From Rhodococcus sp. SMB37 (GTDB taxonomy: Bacteria; Actinomycetota; Actinomycetes; Mycobacteriales; Mycobacteriaceae): a DNA stretch of 64,000 bases. The position numbers were made by a program, and so were the translations under genes. The notes below the pieces were generated by a model. The model worked only from the letters and a program-made list of their open reading frames with translations. It was not told the origin of the DNA and ran no database searches. Of this stretch, positions 15,931-26,117 are shown piece by piece. The stretch is from assembly GCF_004345605.1 (NCBI RefSeq), contig NZ_SLVY01000018.1, positions 100,816 through 164,815 on the forward strand, read 5' to 3'. Within the stretch, counting starts at the first letter, position 1, and each line of letters opens with the position of its first letter.

Positions 15931-18077
15931 CACGCAGGGTCCGCCTACGGCATCAGTCGGGAATGTCGGACTGCGGCGCAGCGTGTCTGGCCATGATTCT
16001 CGACTACTACGGTGCGCCGAGGACGGTGAACGACGTGGCCGACGACCTTGCGGTGGGCCGCGACGGGACGACGGCACTCGCGCTGGTCCAGGCAGCCCGA
16101 GGCTACGGACTGGAGGTGCGGGCATTCGGACGGCCCGCAGAATCGATCGTCGGCGGCCACACCATGCTGCCCGCACTCGTGCACTGGGAACACAATCATT
16201 TCGTCGTCGTCGACCGCGTCACGGCACGCCACGTGCTGGTGGTGGACCCGAGCCGGGGTCGACAGCGCCTGACACACGACGACTTCGCGGAGCGGTACTC
16301 GGGCGTGGTGCTCGAATTCGCGGCGGGCGACGTGGCGGGGAAGAACCAACCGGCACGTCCTCGAGATACCCGCTGGCGACGAGAATTCCTCTCACTCGTC
16401 TGGCGGAACAACCGCGCTTCGTTGGCCGCGACACTGTGCGCGTCGGTGGTCTTGCAGGTCGTCGGCGTCGTGATTCCGCTGCTCACTGCGGTGTTCGTCG
16501 ACAAGGTCATTCCCGAATCCGACCTCCGGCTTCTGAGCCTGCTTGCTGTGGCGTTGGCCGGTATCGCGTTCGTGGTGCTGGCGGTGGGGGCGTTGCGCAC
16601 CATCGTCATCGCACTGATGCGTCGCCGTGTCGATGCTGCACTCAGCGGATACTCGGTCGAGCGACTGTTCTCGCTGCCCTTCGCCTATTTCATGCGAAGG
16701 GGCACGAATGACGTTGCGCAGCGCGTCGGAGGTATCGGCACCATCCGAGATCTGCTCACCGAGAGGGTCGTGTCCGCTCTGATCGACGGTCCACTCGCGA
16801 TCGCCTACATCGCGATCGTGATGTGGTGGGCGCCAGGTGTCGGTGCGGGTCTGCTTGTGCTCACGGTGGTGCAGGCGCTTCTGATCTGGGTGGTGCATCG
16901 ACGCGTGGTCGATCTGAAGCAGCGTGAGGCCGCCACCGCCGCTGAAGCCGAAGGCCTGCTCATCGAAAACATTCGCGGTATCGAAACGGTGAAGGCCTCC
17001 GGAACCGAGGCTGCGGTGATCGCGCGATGGACGGCACGGTTCGAGCAGGCGCTCTCCGTCTCGGTCCGGAGCTCCCTCGTGTCCGGTCTGGTCGATGCGG
17101 CGCAGGCTTCGTTACGTGCGGCTGCGCCGGCCGTGCTGCTGTTCGTCGGCGCAATCCATGTGCTGGACGGTCGACTGTCGCTCGGGCAACTCATTGCGGT
17201 GAACGGGATGGCCGTGGCTGCAATGGGTTTCGTCACGTCGCTCCTCACGCTCGTGCAATACCTGCAGTCTGCCGCGGCATACGCGCGGCGTCTCCGGGAC
17301 ATCCTCGAATCCGCTCCCGAACAGCAGGGGCTCGAAGTCTCTACCGCGCCGACACTGTCGGGTGCGATCAGCCTCCGCGATGTCGGATTCCGGTACAGTC
17401 CGAGATCCCCATGGGTGCTGCGCGGAATCGATTGCGAGATTCCGGCGGGGGCCACGGTCGCGCTCGTGGGGCGGTCCGGTTCAGGGAAGAGCACGCTCGC
17501 GCGTCTGCTGCTCGGGTTGTATATCCCCGACGAAGGCACGGTTCTCTACGACGGCCTCGACGCGCAGCGCCTCGAGGCCCGGTCGTTGCGCGCACAGTTC
17601 GGTGTCGTCACGCAGGACTCCACGTTGTTCACCGGCAGCGTCGCCGAAAACATTGCCACCGGGAATCCCGACGCGCCGTTCGAAGACATCGTGCGGGCCG
17701 CGTCCCTCGCGCAGATCCACGAGGACATTGCTGACCTGCCGATGGGTTACGACACCGTCCTTCGTGAAGGCGGCGGTCTCTCCGGTGGCCAGCGGCAGAG
17801 GGTGACCATCGCCCGCGCGCTCCTGACCCGGCCTCGGGTGCTGTTGTTTGATGAGGCGACGAGCGCTCTCGATTCGGTGACCGAAGCCGCCGTCGTCGCG
17901 GGAATCGGGCGGTTACGCCAAACCCGTATCGTCATTGCACATCGCCTGTCCACGGTGCGCACCGCAGATCTGATCTTGGTGCTGGAAGACGGTCGCGTCG
18001 TCGAATCCGGCACATACGCCGAGCTGCTGATGCAGAAGGGTATTTTTGCGGATCTGTGCGCCGAATCAGCGCGGTAA
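15927..18077 (+). CDS. C39-peptidase-containing ABC exporter (bacteriocin/RiPP type)
   Basis: A 716-residue fused exporter. Residues 1-140 are a C39 cysteine protease: Cys16 in SDCGAAC, His in HWEHNHFVVVD, Asp in VVDPSRG. Six membrane helices (about 160-450) and an ABC domain follow: Walker A VGRSGSGKST, signature LSGGQRQRV, Walker B LLFDEATSALD. Such proteins cut leaders after Gly-Gly and export the core, which fits the leader ends of the two precursors at 13226 and 13536. GTG 15927 overlaps the preceding stop. All protease and ATPase residues needed for activity are present. Confidence 0.93.
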   Translation: MTRRVRLRHQSGMSDCGAACLAMILDYYGAPRTVNDVADDLAVGRDGTTALALVQAARGYGLEVRAFGRPAESIVGGHTMLPALVHWEHNHFVVVDRVTARHVLVVDPSRGRQRLTHDDFAERYSGVVLEFAAGDVAGKNQPARPRDTRWRREFLSLVWRNNRASLAATLCASVVLQVVGVVIPLLTAVFVDKVIPESDLRLLSLLAVALAGIAFVVLAVGALRTIVIALMRRRVDAALSGYSVERLFSLPFAYFMRRGTNDVAQRVGGIGTIRDLLTERVVSALIDGPLAIAYIAIVMWWAPGVGAGLLVLTVVQALLIWVVHRRVVDLKQREAATAAEAEGLLIENIRGIETVKASGTEAAVIARWTARFEQALSVSVRSSLVSGLVDAAQASLRAAAPAVLLFVGAIHVLDGRLSLGQLIAVNGMAVAAMGFVTSLLTLVQYLQSAAAYARRLRDILESAPEQQGLEVSTAPTLSGAISLRDVGFRYSPRSPWVLRGIDCEIPAGATVALVGRSGSGKSTLARLLLGLYIPDEGTVLYDGLDAQRLEARSLRAQFGVVTQDSTLFTGSVAENIATGNPDAPFEDIVRAASLAQIHEDIADLPMGYDTVLREGGGLSGGQRQRVTIARALLTRPRVLLFDEATSALDSVTEAAVVAGIGRLRQTRIVIAHRLSTVRTADLILVLEDGRVVESGTYAELLMQKGIFADLCAESAR

Positions 18078-18131
18078 CCTCGACGTCGACAGTCCCCGGG
18101 GAGGGGCCGTGACGAGTCGGGGGTGTGGTCC

Positions 18132-20969
18132 ATGGGCACACGCGTCGGTGGTGCAGAACTCCCGGATGCGCAGATCACAGTGGGGGTTCTCGGGCCTGTC
18201 ACGGCGCTCCGCGCCGGTGTTCCCATCGACCTCGGCGGACCACGTCAACGCGCCTTGCTTGCTGCACTTGCTGTGGCGTATCCGCACTCGGTGAGCGCGG
18301 ATCAGCTTCTTGCCGATGTGTGGAACGACGTGCTGGAACCGACGGTCAACGCTTTGCACTTTGCTGTGTCGAAACTGCGTCGCCACCTCGATCCACAGCG
18401 TAACCGCGGGCAGGGAGGCCCGGTTGTGCGCAGCGGGTCCCATTATGCGTTGCGGATCACCGAACTCGACTCGGCCCGATTCGATGCTCTCATCAGGACG
18501 GCCCATGAGGTTCGCGCGACGGAGACACCCACAGCCCCGGACGATGCCGCGGCGCTTCTGAACGAGGCGCTCGGGCTGTGGCGAGGCGAACCGTTCCAGG
18601 ACGTCGCGCACCTCGCTTGTGTGGCCCCCGAGCGGACACGATTGGACGGGCTGTATCGCGACGCATCGAGTGCGCTCGTCGATATCGATCTTGCTCGCGG
18701 ACGCACGCGCGAGGCACTGCACGCCGCGGAGTCACTTGTCGAGCGGTATCCTCTCGACGAGCGCGCGTGGGAACTGTTGGCGCTCTCGATGTATCGAAGT
18801 GGACGCCAGGCCGACGCGCTTGCCGCGATTCGGCGCGTTCGGCAGATATTGATGGACGAACTCGGTGTAGATCCCGGTGCCGCGATACAGGAGCTCGAGC
18901 AACGGATTCTCACGCACGAGGTTGCGCCGCTGCCGCCGGACGAACCTGCGCCTCCGGTGCTGCCGGCATGTCGTACTCGGCTGATCGGAAGGACGGCGGA
19001 CCTGGCGACAGTGTCCGATCTGCTGGACAGTCATGCGCTGGTGACCCTGTTCGGCCCCGGCGGCGTGGGGAAGACGCGGCTTGCGCTCGAGGTGGCGCGA
19101 AGCCACCGAACCGGGGAAAATGCCTGGTTCGTCGATCTCGCGGGTGTGGCAGAAGGGTCGTCGATCACGGCGCCGGTTGCCCAGGCCCTGGGCCTGCCGG
19201 GTGTGGGGACGGTCGAGGAGCTTGCCGCTCTTATCGGCGGACGTGGGATGTTCCTCATCCTCGACAACTGCGAACATCTCGTCGTTGCGGTGGCGCACCT
19301 CGTCGCGGTGCTGCTGGAACGCTGCCGTCGTGTCCGTATGCTGGCCACGAGCCGAGAGCTGTTGGACGTCGACAGCGAAGTCGGATACGAAATCAGGCCG
19401 CTCGAACTGGCCTCCGCTGTCGAGCTGTTCGCTGATCGTGCCGTTCGCTTCGACCCCGGTTGGTCGCCGGCGACGGCAGATTCCACATCAGTGCATCGGA
19501 TTTGTGAAGACCTGGACGGACTTCCGCTCGCGCTCGAGCTTGCCGCCGCACAACTGTGTGTGTTGTCCGAGAGTCAGATCGCGGACGGACTTGCGGATCG
19601 GTTCACGATGCTCAACGCAGGACCGCGTTTCGCCGGGGCGCGCCAACGACGTCTCATCGATACCGTCGACTGGAGTTACCGAATGCTCGACGCGCCGTCG
19701 TCGTGGGCGTTGCGGGCCATCTCGGTCTTTGCGGGAAGCTTCGACATCCACGGCGTCGCTGCCGTGCTCGGTGTAGACGACCCGATTCGCGTGGTCGACA
19801 CTGTGCGAGTGTTGGTGCGTCGCTCGTTGCTGTCGGTTGTACCCGATACCACGCCCAGACGATACGTGATGCTGCAGACCATCAAACACTTTGCTGCACA
19901 ACAACGTACACCTGATGAGGAGATGCGCGTTGTGGCCGCGTACCGCAATCGAGTCTTCCGGAGGGCGGTCGCTCTGACGGCCGAACTCCGGGGGCCCGGT
20001 GCGCGGGATGCGGTGTCCGAGCTGGCCGCCGACCGGGCGGAGCATCGAGCGGTGCTGGCCGCTGCGCTCGAAAGCGGCGACCCGCACTATGTTCTCGAAC
20101 TGTCCGGTGCTCTGTATTGGTTCTGGTACCGCAAGGCAAACGTGTCGGAAGGGCTGGGTTTTCTGAGCGCCGCGATCGACGGAGTCGAACAGCATCCGAT
20201 CGCCCCCAAGCCGGAGCACCTCGGCAGGGCGCTGTTGGGGATGGCGCTTCTCACCGACCTCACCGGCGACTCCGAGACCGCGCAGCGTCACAGCGACCGC
20301 GCCCGTGAGGTGCTGCTCGACAGCGGCGATGCTGCAGACATCGCCTATGCGGACTCACTGCGGGCCTACTACCGCACCGTGTGCGGTGATCACGACGGCG
20401 CGGTGGACATCGTGCAGCGAAGTCTCATCGATGCACGCCGTCTCGGCGTCGACTGGATCGAAGCCTCCCTCCTCATGGTCATGGGAATCGCTCAGCGCAG
20501 CAGCGGAGACATGGAGGCGGCAGCGACCCTGCGGAAGTCCGTCGAAGTCGGTCGCCGTTGCGGATATCAGTGGGTGCCGATCTGCTCGTTGTGGGCGCTG
20601 GCGAAGATCGCGGCGGACTCCCGCGACCACGAAGAAGGGCTCGCACTTGCGCGCGAGATCCTCCCGATTCTCGAATTCGACAGCGAAGTGACCGGGTGGA
20701 TCGTCACGATGCACACTGCGGCGGCCGCGCTCGCGCAAGCGGGACGCACTGCCGACGCAGCACGCGTGTTGGGGGCGGTTCGCGTGCACGCTGAGCGCGT
20801 AGGGGTGCAGATCGATCTTCTCGATCCGTACAGCGCGGAGGAGGACGCGGCGATGACCGCGGCGTCGCGCACCGGCAACTTCGACGCGTACTGCGACGAG
20901 GGTGCCACCATGACCCGTGAGGAAGTCGGCGCTTTGCTGACGACCTCTCGGTTCGGCATGCGATGCTGA
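18132..20969 (+). CDS. SARP/AfsR-type transcriptional regulator (BTAD, P-loop, TPR)
   Basis: A 945-residue regulator: OmpR-like winged HTH (about 10-100), bacterial transcriptional activation domain BTAD (100-250), and an NB-ARC-type ATPase with Walker A GPGGVGKT near residue 300 and LILDNCEH as Walker B. A helical repeat region to the end follows. These proteins activate antibiotic and other secondary-metabolite genes, often in response to ATP-dependent switching. It is 55 bp after the exporter and on the same strand, so it is a candidate cluster regulator. ATG 18132 has GGGGG 8 nt upstream; GTG 18123 is an alternative. Confidence 0.88.
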   Translation: MGTRVGGAELPDAQITVGVLGPVTALRAGVPIDLGGPRQRALLAALAVAYPHSVSADQLLADVWNDVLEPTVNALHFAVSKLRRHLDPQRNRGQGGPVVRSGSHYALRITELDSARFDALIRTAHEVRATETPTAPDDAAALLNEALGLWRGEPFQDVAHLACVAPERTRLDGLYRDASSALVDIDLARGRTREALHAAESLVERYPLDERAWELLALSMYRSGRQADALAAIRRVRQILMDELGVDPGAAIQELEQRILTHEVAPLPPDEPAPPVLPACRTRLIGRTADLATVSDLLDSHALVTLFGPGGVGKTRLALEVARSHRTGENAWFVDLAGVAEGSSITAPVAQALGLPGVGTVEELAALIGGRGMFLILDNCEHLVVAVAHLVAVLLERCRRVRMLATSRELLDVDSEVGYEIRPLELASAVELFADRAVRFDPGWSPATADSTSVHRICEDLDGLPLALELAAAQLCVLSESQIADGLADRFTMLNAGPRFAGARQRRLIDTVDWSYRMLDAPSSWALRAISVFAGSFDIHGVAAVLGVDDPIRVVDTVRVLVRRSLLSVVPDTTPRRYVMLQTIKHFAAQQRTPDEEMRVVAAYRNRVFRRAVALTAELRGPGARDAVSELAADRAEHRAVLAAALESGDPHYVLELSGALYWFWYRKANVSEGLGFLSAAIDGVEQHPIAPKPEHLGRALLGMALLTDLTGDSETAQRHSDRAREVLLDSGDAADIAYADSLRAYYRTVCGDHDGAVDIVQRSLIDARRLGVDWIEASLLMVMGIAQRSSGDMEAAATLRKSVEVGRRCGYQWVPICSLWALAKIAADSRDHEEGLALAREILPILEFDSEVTGWIVTMHTAAAALAQAGRTADAARVLGAVRVHAERVGVQIDLLDPYSAEEDAAMTAASRTGNFDAYCDEGATMTREEVGALLTTSRFGMRC

Positions 20970-21000
20970 CGATCGGACGGCCCGAACATGAGGAGAGTGA

Positions 21001-22482
21001 ATGAATCCCGTTGTGGAGACCACACGCGGACGGGTGCGCGGAGCTGTCGTGGGCGGTACTGCGATCTTCAAGGGCATCCCGTATGCGGCTGCACCGTTCG
21101 GTGACCTCAGGTTCGCGGCACCTGAACCCGCACCGAAATGGGACGACGTGCGAGATGCGGCCGAATTCGGCCCCACCGCACCCAAGGCGGCCTACGGTGC
21201 GCCGTTCGACAGGTTCTTCGAAGATCCGGCGATTCCCGGTGAGAACCCACTGAACCTGAACGTGTGGACGCCCGGTGTCGATGCGTCGTTGCCGGTGCTC
21301 GTCTGGATCCACGGCGGCGCGTTCGTTCGTGGCAGCAGTGCGGTGCCACTGTACGACGGCGCGAACTTCGCCCGCGACGGCGTCGTCTTCGTCAGCATCA
21401 ACTACCGGCTCGGCGCCGAAGGCTTCGCCCTTCTGTCCGGCGCACCTGCCAATCGCGGGCTGCTCGATCAGGTGGCTGCGCTCGAGTGGGTTCGCGACAA
21501 CATCGCCGCGTTCGGCGGTAACCCCGAGGCCGTGACAATCGTCGGTGAATCCGCGGGCGGGATGAGCGTCGGATCGCTACTGGCGATGCCCTCTGCAGAA
21601 GGCCTGTTCCGTCGTGCGATTGCGCAGAGTGGAGCCGGGCATTCGGTGATGTCGGCGGACACAGCGCGAAAGGTGTCGGGGGCGTTGGCGGAAGCGCTCG
21701 ACGTCGAACCCACCCGCGCAGGCCTCTCGACGATCGATCGCGACAAACTTGTCGAGGCTCAGGAGGCGTTGGTCGCGCGGATCCGCGGCGAGTCGGATCC
21801 GGCGGTGTGGGGTGAGATTCCGACTCACGCGATGGCCTTCGAACCGTGCATCGATGGCACAGTGCTGCCGGAGCTGCCCATCGATCGGATCGCTGCTGGG
21901 GTGTCGTCCGATGTCGACGTTCTCGTCGGCCACAACGGTGACGAGATGACGCTGTTCCTGGTGCCCACCGGAATTGCCGACGCGGTCGACGACACGATGC
22001 TCCCCGCACTCGCAGCGTCCTATGGTCTTACGGAATCCGCGGCCCTCGACACCTACCGCGCGGCCCGACCGGAAGCGACGCCCGGTGAGGTGCTCATGCA
22101 TGTGGTGCGCGACTGGATGTATCGGATTCCGGTCGTCCGCGTCGCCGAGGCGCGCTCTGCGTTCGACGCTGCCACGTACGTGTATCGCTTCGATTGGAAG
22201 TCGCCCGAGTGCGACGGCCGGCTCGGCGCGACGCACGCGCTGGACATCGGGTTCGTGTTCGACAATCTCCGTGTCTCGGGAAACAGCGCGTTGGCGGGTC
22301 CGAATCCTCCGCAGGATCTGGCCCAGCGGATGCATCAGGCCTGGGTGACGTTTGTGACGACAGGCGCCCCGGGGTGGGCGCCGTACGGATCTGCGCGCAC
22401 CGAGATGGTCTTCGGTGATACATGCGCGACTGCCGACGACGTGGAGCCGGATCTGCGTGCGCTGTGGGATGGGATCCGCTGA
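21001..22482 (+). CDS. Type B carboxylesterase (alpha/beta hydrolase)
   Basis: A 493-residue cytoplasmic carboxylesterase/lipase of the type B family. It has the start pattern TTRGRVRG, the oxyanion loop WIHGGAFVRGS, and the nucleophile Ser in GESAGGMS (about residue 184). The Asp/Glu and His of the triad lie further on, with the His likely in ATHALDIGFVF. No signal peptide is present. It follows the SARP gene by 31 bp on the same strand and may share a transcript, but nothing in the fold links it to peptide maturation. Substrates in this family include esters and some carbamates. Confidence 0.9.
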   Translation: MNPVVETTRGRVRGAVVGGTAIFKGIPYAAAPFGDLRFAAPEPAPKWDDVRDAAEFGPTAPKAAYGAPFDRFFEDPAIPGENPLNLNVWTPGVDASLPVLVWIHGGAFVRGSSAVPLYDGANFARDGVVFVSINYRLGAEGFALLSGAPANRGLLDQVAALEWVRDNIAAFGGNPEAVTIVGESAGGMSVGSLLAMPSAEGLFRRAIAQSGAGHSVMSADTARKVSGALAEALDVEPTRAGLSTIDRDKLVEAQEALVARIRGESDPAVWGEIPTHAMAFEPCIDGTVLPELPIDRIAAGVSSDVDVLVGHNGDEMTLFLVPTGIADAVDDTMLPALAASYGLTESAALDTYRAARPEATPGEVLMHVVRDWMYRIPVVRVAEARSAFDAATYVYRFDWKSPECDGRLGATHALDIGFVFDNLRVSGNSALAGPNPPQDLAQRMHQAWVTFVTTGAPGWAPYGSARTEMVFGDTCATADDVEPDLRALWDGIR

Positions 22483-22556
22483 CTACGTTTGATCTCGGAG
22501 CAGTCGGGTAGCCAACTGGAAGGTCACCGTCCACGCTCACGAATCGGAGACAACAC

Positions 22557-24678
22557 ATGTCCGGCGATATCCCCAAGGTCCCAGGTACTCCTTCGTCGAT
22601 CGAGCCGAGCGTCGACGAGCCCACGGCTCCGGTGGATCCACCCGAGGCCAAACCCGACCAGTCGGAGCCCGCCGGTGTGACCGCCGCCGGTGCCCCCGTC
22701 GACGCGGCACGCACGCGTGCGCAGCAGAGCCGGTTTCTGACCACTGCTCAGGGAGCCCGTCTCACCGATACGGACCATTCACTCAAGGCAGGCGAGCGTG
22801 GTCCCACCTTGCTGCAAGACCATCATCTCCGTGAGAAGATCACGCACTTCGATCACGAGCGAATCCCCGAGCGCGTCGTTCATGCGCGCGGTGCTGCAGC
22901 GCACGGAGTGTTCCGCGGGAACGGCGCCGCGACGAGCCTCACCCGTGCCGGGTTCCTCGCCAAGGGCGTGGAGACCCCGGTCTTCGTGCGCTTCTCGACG
23001 GTGCTCGGTTCGCGTGGCTCCGCCGACGCGGTGCGCGACACTCGCGGATTCGCAACCAAGTTCTACACCGACGAAGGTGTTTTCGATCTTGTGGGAAACA
23101 ACATCCCGGTGTTTTTCATTCAAGATGCCATCAAGTTCCCCGACATCATCCATGCGGGTAAGCCTCATCCCGATCGGGAGATCCCTCAGGCCCAGAGCGC
23201 CCACGACACATTCTGGGATTTCGTCACACTCCATACCGAAGCGGCCGCGCACACGATGTGGAACATGTCCGACCGGGGTATACCGCGGTCGTTCCGCATG
23301 ATGGAAGGCTTCGGGATCCACACGTTCCGCCTCATCAACGGAGACGGTGAATCGTCACTGGTCAAATTCCACTGGAAGCCGCGCCTCGGGGTGCACTCGC
23401 TGGTATGGGAGGAGGCCCAGTTGGTCAACGGCTTCGATCCGGACTTTCATCGGCGCGACCTTGCGGACGCGATCGAAGCCGGCGCATATCCGGAATGGGA
23501 TCTCGGTGTTCAGGTGTTTCCGGACACTCCCGAGCAGATGTTCGAGGGCATCGATCTTCTCGATCCCACCAAGATCGTTCCGGAGGAGCTCGCACCGGTG
23601 CAGATCATCGGCAGCATGGTGCTCAACGCGAATCCCAGTAACTTCTTTCGCCGAGACCGAGCAGGTCGCGTTCCACCCCGGACATCTGGTTTCCGGAATC
23701 GATGTGACCGACGACCCACTGCTTCAAGGCCGCCTGTTTTCCTACCTCGATACACAGATCACGCGGCTCGGTGGACCCAACTTCGCGCAGATCCCGATCA
23801 ACCGCACTCATGCTCCCGTCAACGACATGTTGCGCGACGGCTTCCATCAGCACGCCGTACACACCGGAGTGGCGCCGTACCGGCCGAACTCGCTCGACGC
23901 CGGATGCCCGTTCGCAGCGGCGCTCGAGGACGGCGCGTTCATCGACTTTCCTCATGAACTTCCCGCCGCGAAGAAGGAGCGCGCGGCGGCGCGTTCGTTC
24001 GATGATCACTTCTCGCAGGTGCGCTTGTTCTACGTGAGTCTTTCCGAGGTCGAGAAGCAGCACGTCGCGAGCGCCTACACGTTCGAGCTCGGGAAATGCT
24101 ACGAGCAGGCCATCAAGGAACGCGGTCTGCAGGAGCTTGCGAACATCGACGCTGATCTGTGTGCAACAGTGGCGGCCGGTCTGGGCCTCGATGCTCCGGA
24201 ACCCACTGTGCAGCTAGGTAATCCGACGCCGAGTCCGGCGCTGTCGCAGGTCGGTTCGACATGGCCGGTAGACGGGCGTGTCGTCGGTATCGTCGCCGAT
24301 GACGCCACCGACATCGGTGAACTGCAGGCAGCGATCCAAGCGCTCGACGCCGCCGGTGTGGTCCCACTCGTCATTGCACCGCATGGCGGAACGCTCGGTG
24401 CCGGTGCGGTGCCCGTGTCGCGCACACTCCTGACCGCGAGGTCGGTGGAGTTCGATGCCGTGCTCTTCGCGGCGGCGCCCGAAGATCAGCGCGTGACTGT
24501 TCTCGTCGATGAGGCGTTCAGGCATCAGAAGGCGCTCGGCGCCTGGGGAAGCGGAACAGCCGCATTGAGGGACACCACGGCGCCCGGGGTCGCGACAGGG
24601 GACGAACCGCAGGAGCTGGTTTCTCAACTGCTCGAACTCCTGGGTTCGCACCGGGCTTGGGAGCGCGAGACCGTGTGA
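22557..24678 (+). pseudogene. katE: Large-subunit (HPII-type) catalase KatE, frameshifted
   Basis: Clade 2 catalase (H2O2 to water and O2, haem). N-terminal extension rich in Pro, then the catalase core with the active-site His in [20 protein letters not shown]. The C-terminal flavodoxin/GATase-like domain is from about residue 540 (VDGRVVGIVADDATDIGELQ). At 23646-23648 an extra T in the TTT run shifts the frame: before it the protein reads NPSNFF, after it [36 protein letters not shown] in the next frame. Without that T the product would be about 706 residues, normal for HPII enzymes. Everything else is intact, so a sequencing error is likely. Confidence 0.88.
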
Positions 24679-24723
24679 CGGACTGCACCGCAACCTGTCC
24701 GGTGCAGCGACTTCGAGGTGCCC

Positions 24724-25227
24724 ATGAGTGCCGACGATCAGATCTTCGCGGCTCGGCGTCGAGCGCAGGGATACGCACTTGTTGTCGCGTTCGTCTTCCT
24801 GATCATCGGCGTCCTCGGCTTCGTGCCCGGCTTGACTTCGAACTACAGCACGATTCTGCGGGCGGGAACGGACTCCCACGCCTATCTGCTGGGGTTCTTC
24901 CAGGTCTCGCTGGTCCACAACGCCGTCCATCTCGCGTTCGGCGTGGCCGGTGTGTTCGCGGCGCGTCGATTGCTCTGGTCACGCGCTTACCTTGCGGGCG
25001 GGGGAAGCCTCTATCTGGGGTTGGCCGTGTACGGCATGCTCATCGACCATCACAGCGCCGCCAACATCCTGCCGGTCAACAACGCCGACAACTGGCTGCA
25101 TGTGACGCTCGGCGTCGTGATGCTTCTCCTCGCCGTGGACCCTCGCGGAGGACAACGCCCGCTCCTGCCGGGGAAGCGACCACCGAGAAGCAGGTGGCAC
25201 CGTGTCCGGCGTCCGCGAGAGCCGTGA
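24724..25227 (+). CDS. DUF4383-family membrane protein
   Basis: A 167-residue protein with four membrane helices and the DUF4383 pattern: an ALVVAFVFLIIGVLGFVPG helix, then LLGFFQVSLVHNAVHLAFGVAGVFAA with the buried His pair, then two more helices and a basic tail (LPGKRPPRSRWHRVRRPREP). Function of the family is unknown; many members sit near stress or catalase genes. ATG 24724 has GAGGTG just upstream, while GTG 24718 would overlap that site. Transcribed after katE. Confidence 0.85.
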   Translation: MSADDQIFAARRRAQGYALVVAFVFLIIGVLGFVPGLTSNYSTILRAGTDSHAYLLGFFQVSLVHNAVHLAFGVAGVFAARRLLWSRAYLAGGGSLYLGLAVYGMLIDHHSAANILPVNNADNWLHVTLGVVMLLLAVDPRGGQRPLLPGKRPPRSRWHRVRRPREP

Positions 25228-25343
25228 AACCGGTGGTGGAGTCGGGCGGGCGTCGTCGGCTGTTTGCGGCAGGGAAGCGTTGGGTAATTCGTTCAGGAGA
25301 TGGTGGCGCCGGACCGGTGCCGTTACGGAGGAGGAACCGATAG

Positions 25344-25613
25344 ATGGCCGATGCGCGCGTGATCTTCTACAAGCCACTCGCTCTTGCAGCAAGTGTCGGC
25401 GGAGGCCTGCTCGCAGGTGCGGTCTTCAGCCAGGTATGGAAACGGCTCGGTAAGGGTGCCGAGAAGCCTGAACCCCAGGATCTGTCGCAGAGCACCCGCG
25501 ACGTGCTCGTCGCGGCGGCAGTGCAGGGGTTGATCTTCGGAATCGTGAAGGCCGGTGTGGACCGCGCCACCGCGAGTGGCTTCAAGAAGGTGACGCACGT
25601 GTCGCCGGAGTGA
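25344..25613 (+). CDS. DUF4235-family small membrane protein
   Basis: An 89-residue protein with two helices (PLALAASVGGGLLAGAVFSQVWK and DVLVAAAVQGLIFGIVKAGVDR) and the DUF4235 order of features: FYKP at the start, then RLGKGAE..P, then a second amphipathic helix with VDRATASGFKK. Family function is unknown. It starts behind a strong GGAGGAGG ribosome site and follows the DUF4383 gene by 116 bp. These two small proteins probably belong to one stress-related transcript with katE (inference). Confidence 0.85.
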   Translation: MADARVIFYKPLALAASVGGGLLAGAVFSQVWKRLGKGAEKPEPQDLSQSTRDVLVAAAVQGLIFGIVKAGVDRATASGFKKVTHVSPE

Positions 25614-25777
25614 CGGCCGATCGCGGGTCACATTCGAGGATCCGCTGACCCCACGATTCGTGTGACGGAGTTCACCGGAATGCGGGCTTACAAAGTTGGG
25701 GCGCCCCAAGTTATCCTTTCGTTACCTCTGGCCGCAGCTGATATTCTCGCTGCGGCCAGTTGTTATTCACGGGTAGT

Positions 25778-26101
25778 TCACCTGACCCTGGAACTGCTGG
25801 TCAGGGAGTTTTCGGTTCCGGACATGATGCGACGGACCCTGGGGTCCTCGGCGAGTTCCGCTCTGATGTTCCGTGCCCTCTCATTCGCGTCCGCATAGGC
25901 AGAGGCGTGCGCGCTCGCGATGCGGTCGGCGAGGACGCGGGGCGACAGGTCGTACGCGTGGGGAGGGACCTGGAGTCCCACGATCCGTCCGGTGGGTGAC
26001 ACGGTCATCACGATCCCGTGCGACGTTCCGCAACCTCTGATCATGTCGATCTCGTCCTGGATCCTGCGGACCTTCGACGAGAACTCTTCGGTTCGAGTCA
26101 C
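25778..26101 (-). CDS. YbaB/EbfC-like protein, last gene of the T7SS-type operon
   Basis: A 107-residue protein starting with GTG 26101 behind GGAG. The N-terminal helix (TRTEEFSSKVRRIQDEIDMIRG) and the central strands (TSHGIVMTVSPTGRIVGLQVPP) follow the YbaB/EbfC nucleoid-associated fold. The C-terminal helix (LADRIASAHASAYADANERARNIRAEL) also fits. YbaB-like proteins often accompany small WXG100-type genes in actinobacteria. It ends the five-gene minus-strand operon. DNA binding is expected from the fold; the specific role is unknown. Confidence 0.75.
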   Translation of the reverse strand: MTRTEEFSSKVRRIQDEIDMIRGCGTSHGIVMTVSPTGRIVGLQVPPHAYDLSPRVLADRIASAHASAYADANERARNIRAELAEDPRVRRIMSGTENSLTSSSRVR

Positions 26102-26117
26102 GACGTTCTCCTTCGGT

